NCBI GenBank assembly: GCA_021776195.1
Contig: JAJFGK010000125.1
Coordinates: forward strand, 41,699-105,698
Length of the DNA stretch: 64,000 bases
DNA from: Kiloniellaceae bacterium
Lineage (GTDB): Bacteria > Pseudomonadota > Alphaproteobacteria > Kiloniellales > Kiloniellaceae
Direction: 5' to 3'
Shown here: positions 62,322-64,000 of the stretch, piece by piece
Numbering within the stretch: position 1 is the first letter of the stretch
Layout: each line of letters begins with the position of its first letter
Notes under the pieces: generated by a model
The model's input: only the letters and a program-made list of their open reading frames with translations
Databases searched by the model: none
Told to the model about the DNA's origin: nothing
Program-made: the position numbers and the translations under genes

Positions 62322-63680
62322 TCAGGGCTCGTCGCGCATCATCCCTGTGACCGTGCGCAGTTCCTCCAGCAGGGCGCGGTCGGCCTGTCCACTGGCCTCG
62401 AGACCCGCCATCTCCTGGAACTGGACGATGGCTCCGGCCAAGTCAACCTCATCGCCGCTGGCCGAGCCTTCCGGCAGCAGGTCGAGCGTTCCCAGGAGTT
62501 CGATCACCTCTTCCAACTCCTGCTCCTGCAGGAGCGGCCGATCCGGGTCCGTCGCTGGCGTGGTCTGCAAGATCGCGGTCGAGGCGGTGCGCGGCGACGA
62601 TTCGGCTTCTTCAGCCGCGCCGACATCGCTTTCGCTGGGTGCCGCTGTCTCGAGTGCCGCAGGTTCGGTGGCTGCCCGTTTGGGCGGCGTGGGGCCGTCG
62701 AACAGCGCGTCGACCCTTTCGTCGAAGAGGCCCGACTGCCAAACCAACACGCCAATCAGGGCGACGACGGCAGTGACCAAGATAGGTCGCCCGGTAGACT
62801 TTCCAAAAGCCCGGCGCTTTTTGGTGAAGGGATTGACGATGGACGACTTCTCCTTGCCGGGCCGTAGCAACTGTGGCGGCAATGTCCCGGGTTCGCCGGG
62901 GACTTTCGGTGCCGGTCGTTCCGGTGGCGCCACGGCCGGGCGCGACTTGCGCGACACGATCGGCCGGCCCGGCATGACGGTTCCGGGCATGACGGACTCC
63001 GCTTTGTCGGACCCTGTTTTGTCGGATTCTGGTTTGTCGGGCCCCGATTTGTCGGGCCCCGGCTTTTTGGCCTCCTCGCTACGCGTAGCCGTCTTGCCGA
63101 GGGATTTCTCGGGTGCCGCGGATTGGGCCGTTTTCGGCGGCTGACCGGACGCTGCCGTCGCGGCCGGGGCATCCCTGACTTCGATCTTGGCCACGTCGTC
63201 GGGTTTGGCCGGGCCGCCGTGGGGTGCCTGGAGGCCCGTTCCGCCGGCGGCCGAACGGCTATGCGCGTCGGGATTCATCGAGGTTCTGTTGATCGTGGCT
63301 TTCAAGGTCGCTTGACCCCGCGTCGCGTCGCTGGACTTGGTTGGGCCGTTGGATGGCGGCATGGTCTGCTTCGCCCGGCGCGGGGGAGACCCACTCTTGG
63401 CTCCGGGCCCGGGGCCGACGACCTTGAGCGCGACCCGCTTGCCTGCACTGGGAGCCGTGGGGCGGCCGTTGATCATCGCCGTCGCGCCGCTCTGCTGGCG
63501 GGTCGCCAACTTGGCCGGCGGTGGCGACGCCCCGGTTGTGGAGCGGGCCGTTCCCGGCGCACCGCCAACCTTGGGCTCCGCCCCGGTCGCCGGCTTAGGC
63601 GTCGAATCCCGCTCACCGGCCGGATCGTCCGCTCGGAGCGGACCGGGCCTGTCGGGCCGGTCGTTCTTGCTGTCGGCCAT
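62322..63680 (-). CDS. Low-complexity single-pass membrane protein with C-terminal PG-binding-like domain
   Basis: 452 aa. Residues 1-295 are disordered: Pro, Lys, Ser, Ala and Gly rich, without hydrophobic core, with a pentapeptide run (GPDKS-GPDKP-ESDKT-GSDKA-ES). One membrane helix follows (PILVTAVVALIGVLVWQSGLF, about 299-319). The C-terminal 130 residues are acidic and end in AIVQFQEMAGLEASGQADRALLEEL, which resembles the helix of PG_binding_1. So the disordered part probably faces the cytoplasm and the tail reaches toward peptidoglycan. Function unknown. Confidence 0.7.
   Translation of the reverse strand: MADSKNDRPDRPGPLRADDPAGERDSTPKPATGAEPKVGGAPGTARSTTGASPPPAKLATRQQSGATAMINGRPTAPSAGKRVALKVVGPGPGAKSGSPPRRAKQTMPPSNGPTKSSDATRGQATLKATINRTSMNPDAHSRSAAGGTGLQAPHGGPAKPDDVAKIEVRDAPAATAASGQPPKTAQSAAPEKSLGKTATRSEEAKKPGPDKSGPDKPESDKTGSDKAESVMPGTVMPGRPIVSRKSRPAVAPPERPAPKVPGEPGTLPPQLLRPGKEKSSIVNPFTKKRRAFGKSTGRPILVTAVVALIGVLVWQSGLFDERVDALFDGPTPPKRAATEPAALETAAPSESDVGAAEEAESSPRTASTAILQTTPATDPDRPLLQEQELEEVIELLGTLDLLPEGSASGDEVDLAGAIVQFQEMAGLEASGQADRALLEELRTVTGMMRDEP
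62990..63065. repeat. 15-bp imperfect tandem repeats inside the low-complexity gene
   Basis: TTTGTCGG(A/G)(C/T)(C/T)C recurs every 15 bp about four times (63003, 63018, 63033, 63048), encoding GPDKS-like pentapeptides on the minus strand. The number of copies is likely to vary between strains. Confidence 0.75.
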
Positions 63681-63847
63681 CGCCTTCTCCTCAGCGCCTG
63701 CTATAGAGGCGCGGTGCGATTCGCAAGTCCCGACTCCCTTTGCCTATTTGCCCGATTGTGGCACAAGCAACCGCTCCGGGGCAATGAGTCCCTTGGGCCG
63801 GCCCAGGCCGAGCGCCGACCCCGTCCAATCAGGTCCTTGCCTTTTCC

Positions 63848-64000
63848 ATGAGCCACAACACCTGGATCCATCGTCTCGTCAGGCCCCTCGTACGGCCCCT
63901 CGCGCGCACGGCCCTGCATCCCAATCATATCACCTGGATCAGGCTGGCCGGTGGCGTCGCGGCCGCCTGGCTCATGGCGACTGGCAGCCCGCAGGGTCTG
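63848..64000 (+). CDS. CDP-alcohol phosphatidyltransferase family protein, 5' part only
   Basis: 51 codons up to the window edge. MSHNTWIHRLVRPLVRPLARTALHPNHITWIRLAGG places the conserved LHPNHIT(W)xR segment that begins the first membrane helix of small CDP-alcohol phosphatidyltransferases (CDP-OH_P_transf). The catalytic DG-x2-AR motif would lie beyond the edge. Divergent from the low-complexity gene. Could be a phosphatidylglycerol-type or phospholipid headgroup enzyme; which one cannot be said. Confidence 0.75.
   Translation, partial: MSHNTWIHRLVRPLVRPLARTALHPNHITWIRLAGGVAAAWLMATGSPQGL

Noticed and set aside
62990..63065. CRISPR-like array from the regular 15-bp repeats
   Set aside because: The repeats are in frame, imperfect, have no spacers and encode pentapeptides in the low-complexity protein.

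Overview
This is a high-GC, gene-dense stretch of an alphaproteobacterial chromosome, most likely from a Rhodospirillales-type lineage (Rhodospirillaceae, Kiloniellaceae or Rhodovibrionaceae in the broad sense). The supporting signs are an F0 operon of the atpI-atpB-atpE-atpF'-atpF type standing apart from F1, a CcrM-type GANTC methyltransferase beside rnhB, a single-chain GcvP, a DUF2336 protein, two MEP-pathway genes (ispH, ispE) and many TTG/GTG starts. No rRNA, tRNA, CRISPR array, integrase or transposase was found. The assignment rests on family recognition by eye only.

Layout. 0-7.7 kb: ispH (cut by the window edge), a two-CDGSH iron-sulfur protein, a lipoprotein, an orphan molybdenum hydroxylase large subunit with no standard start codon, a DUF2336 protein, a GH19 lysin-like enzyme and serine dehydratase sdaA. 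8-13.7 kb: the glycine cleavage operon gcvT-gcvH-gcvP, divergent from sdaA, followed by an EamA exporter that also lacks a standard start. 13.7-22.8 kb: a TAXI-type binding protein, the F0 ATP synthase operon with a clear terminator, smc, a DsbA-like oxidoreductase and a DUF721/DciA-like protein, all on the minus strand. 22.8-30.7 kb: mutY and, facing it, ccrM-rnhB-DUF1989. Between mutY and ccrM lies a 4.2 kb accessory block bounded by two oppositely oriented copies of a 39-bp repeat.

30.8-36.7 kb: a LuxR regulator divergent from a PotABCD-type ABC transporter plus an SDR dehydrogenase, ending in a 190-bp nested palindrome. 36.9-41.5 kb: a radical SAM protein, a pair of arsenosugar-type glycosyltransferases, a secreted protein and, after a 570-bp gap with two palindromes, a foreign-looking GFA protein. 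41.6-48.1 kb: two flavin oxidoreductases, a small membrane protein, moaB, a lytic transglycosylase and a family-4 uracil-DNA glycosylase. 48.3-57.1 kb: ETF-quinone oxidoreductase, then LysR plus a beta-hydroxyacid dehydrogenase facing a tight four-gene operon (MttB-like methyltransferase, SRPBCC, arylmalonate decarboxylase/racemase-like, dimethylglycine dehydrogenase-like). 57.1-64 kb: LdcA and Mpl (peptidoglycan recycling), a TPR protein, ispE, a low-complexity membrane protein and the start of a CDP-alcohol phosphatidyltransferase.

Two regions look most like undescribed biology. The first is the repeat-bounded block at 23.98-28.24 kb, where an isopenicillin-N-synthase-like Fe(II) oxygenase, an ASCH protein and a THI5/NMT1-like protein without a signal peptide overlap by 4 nt at each junction, next to a DUF5680 protein and a NodB-type deacetylase. 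The second is the 50-57 kb cluster, which reads as a pathway for a methylated amine: a non-pyrrolysine MttB homologue, a folate-linked demethylase and a single-cysteine AMDase-like enzyme, with ETF-quinone oxidoreductase upstream and a CTGAAT/ATTCAG motif shared between the lysR and mttB upstream regions. Functions of both clusters are inference.
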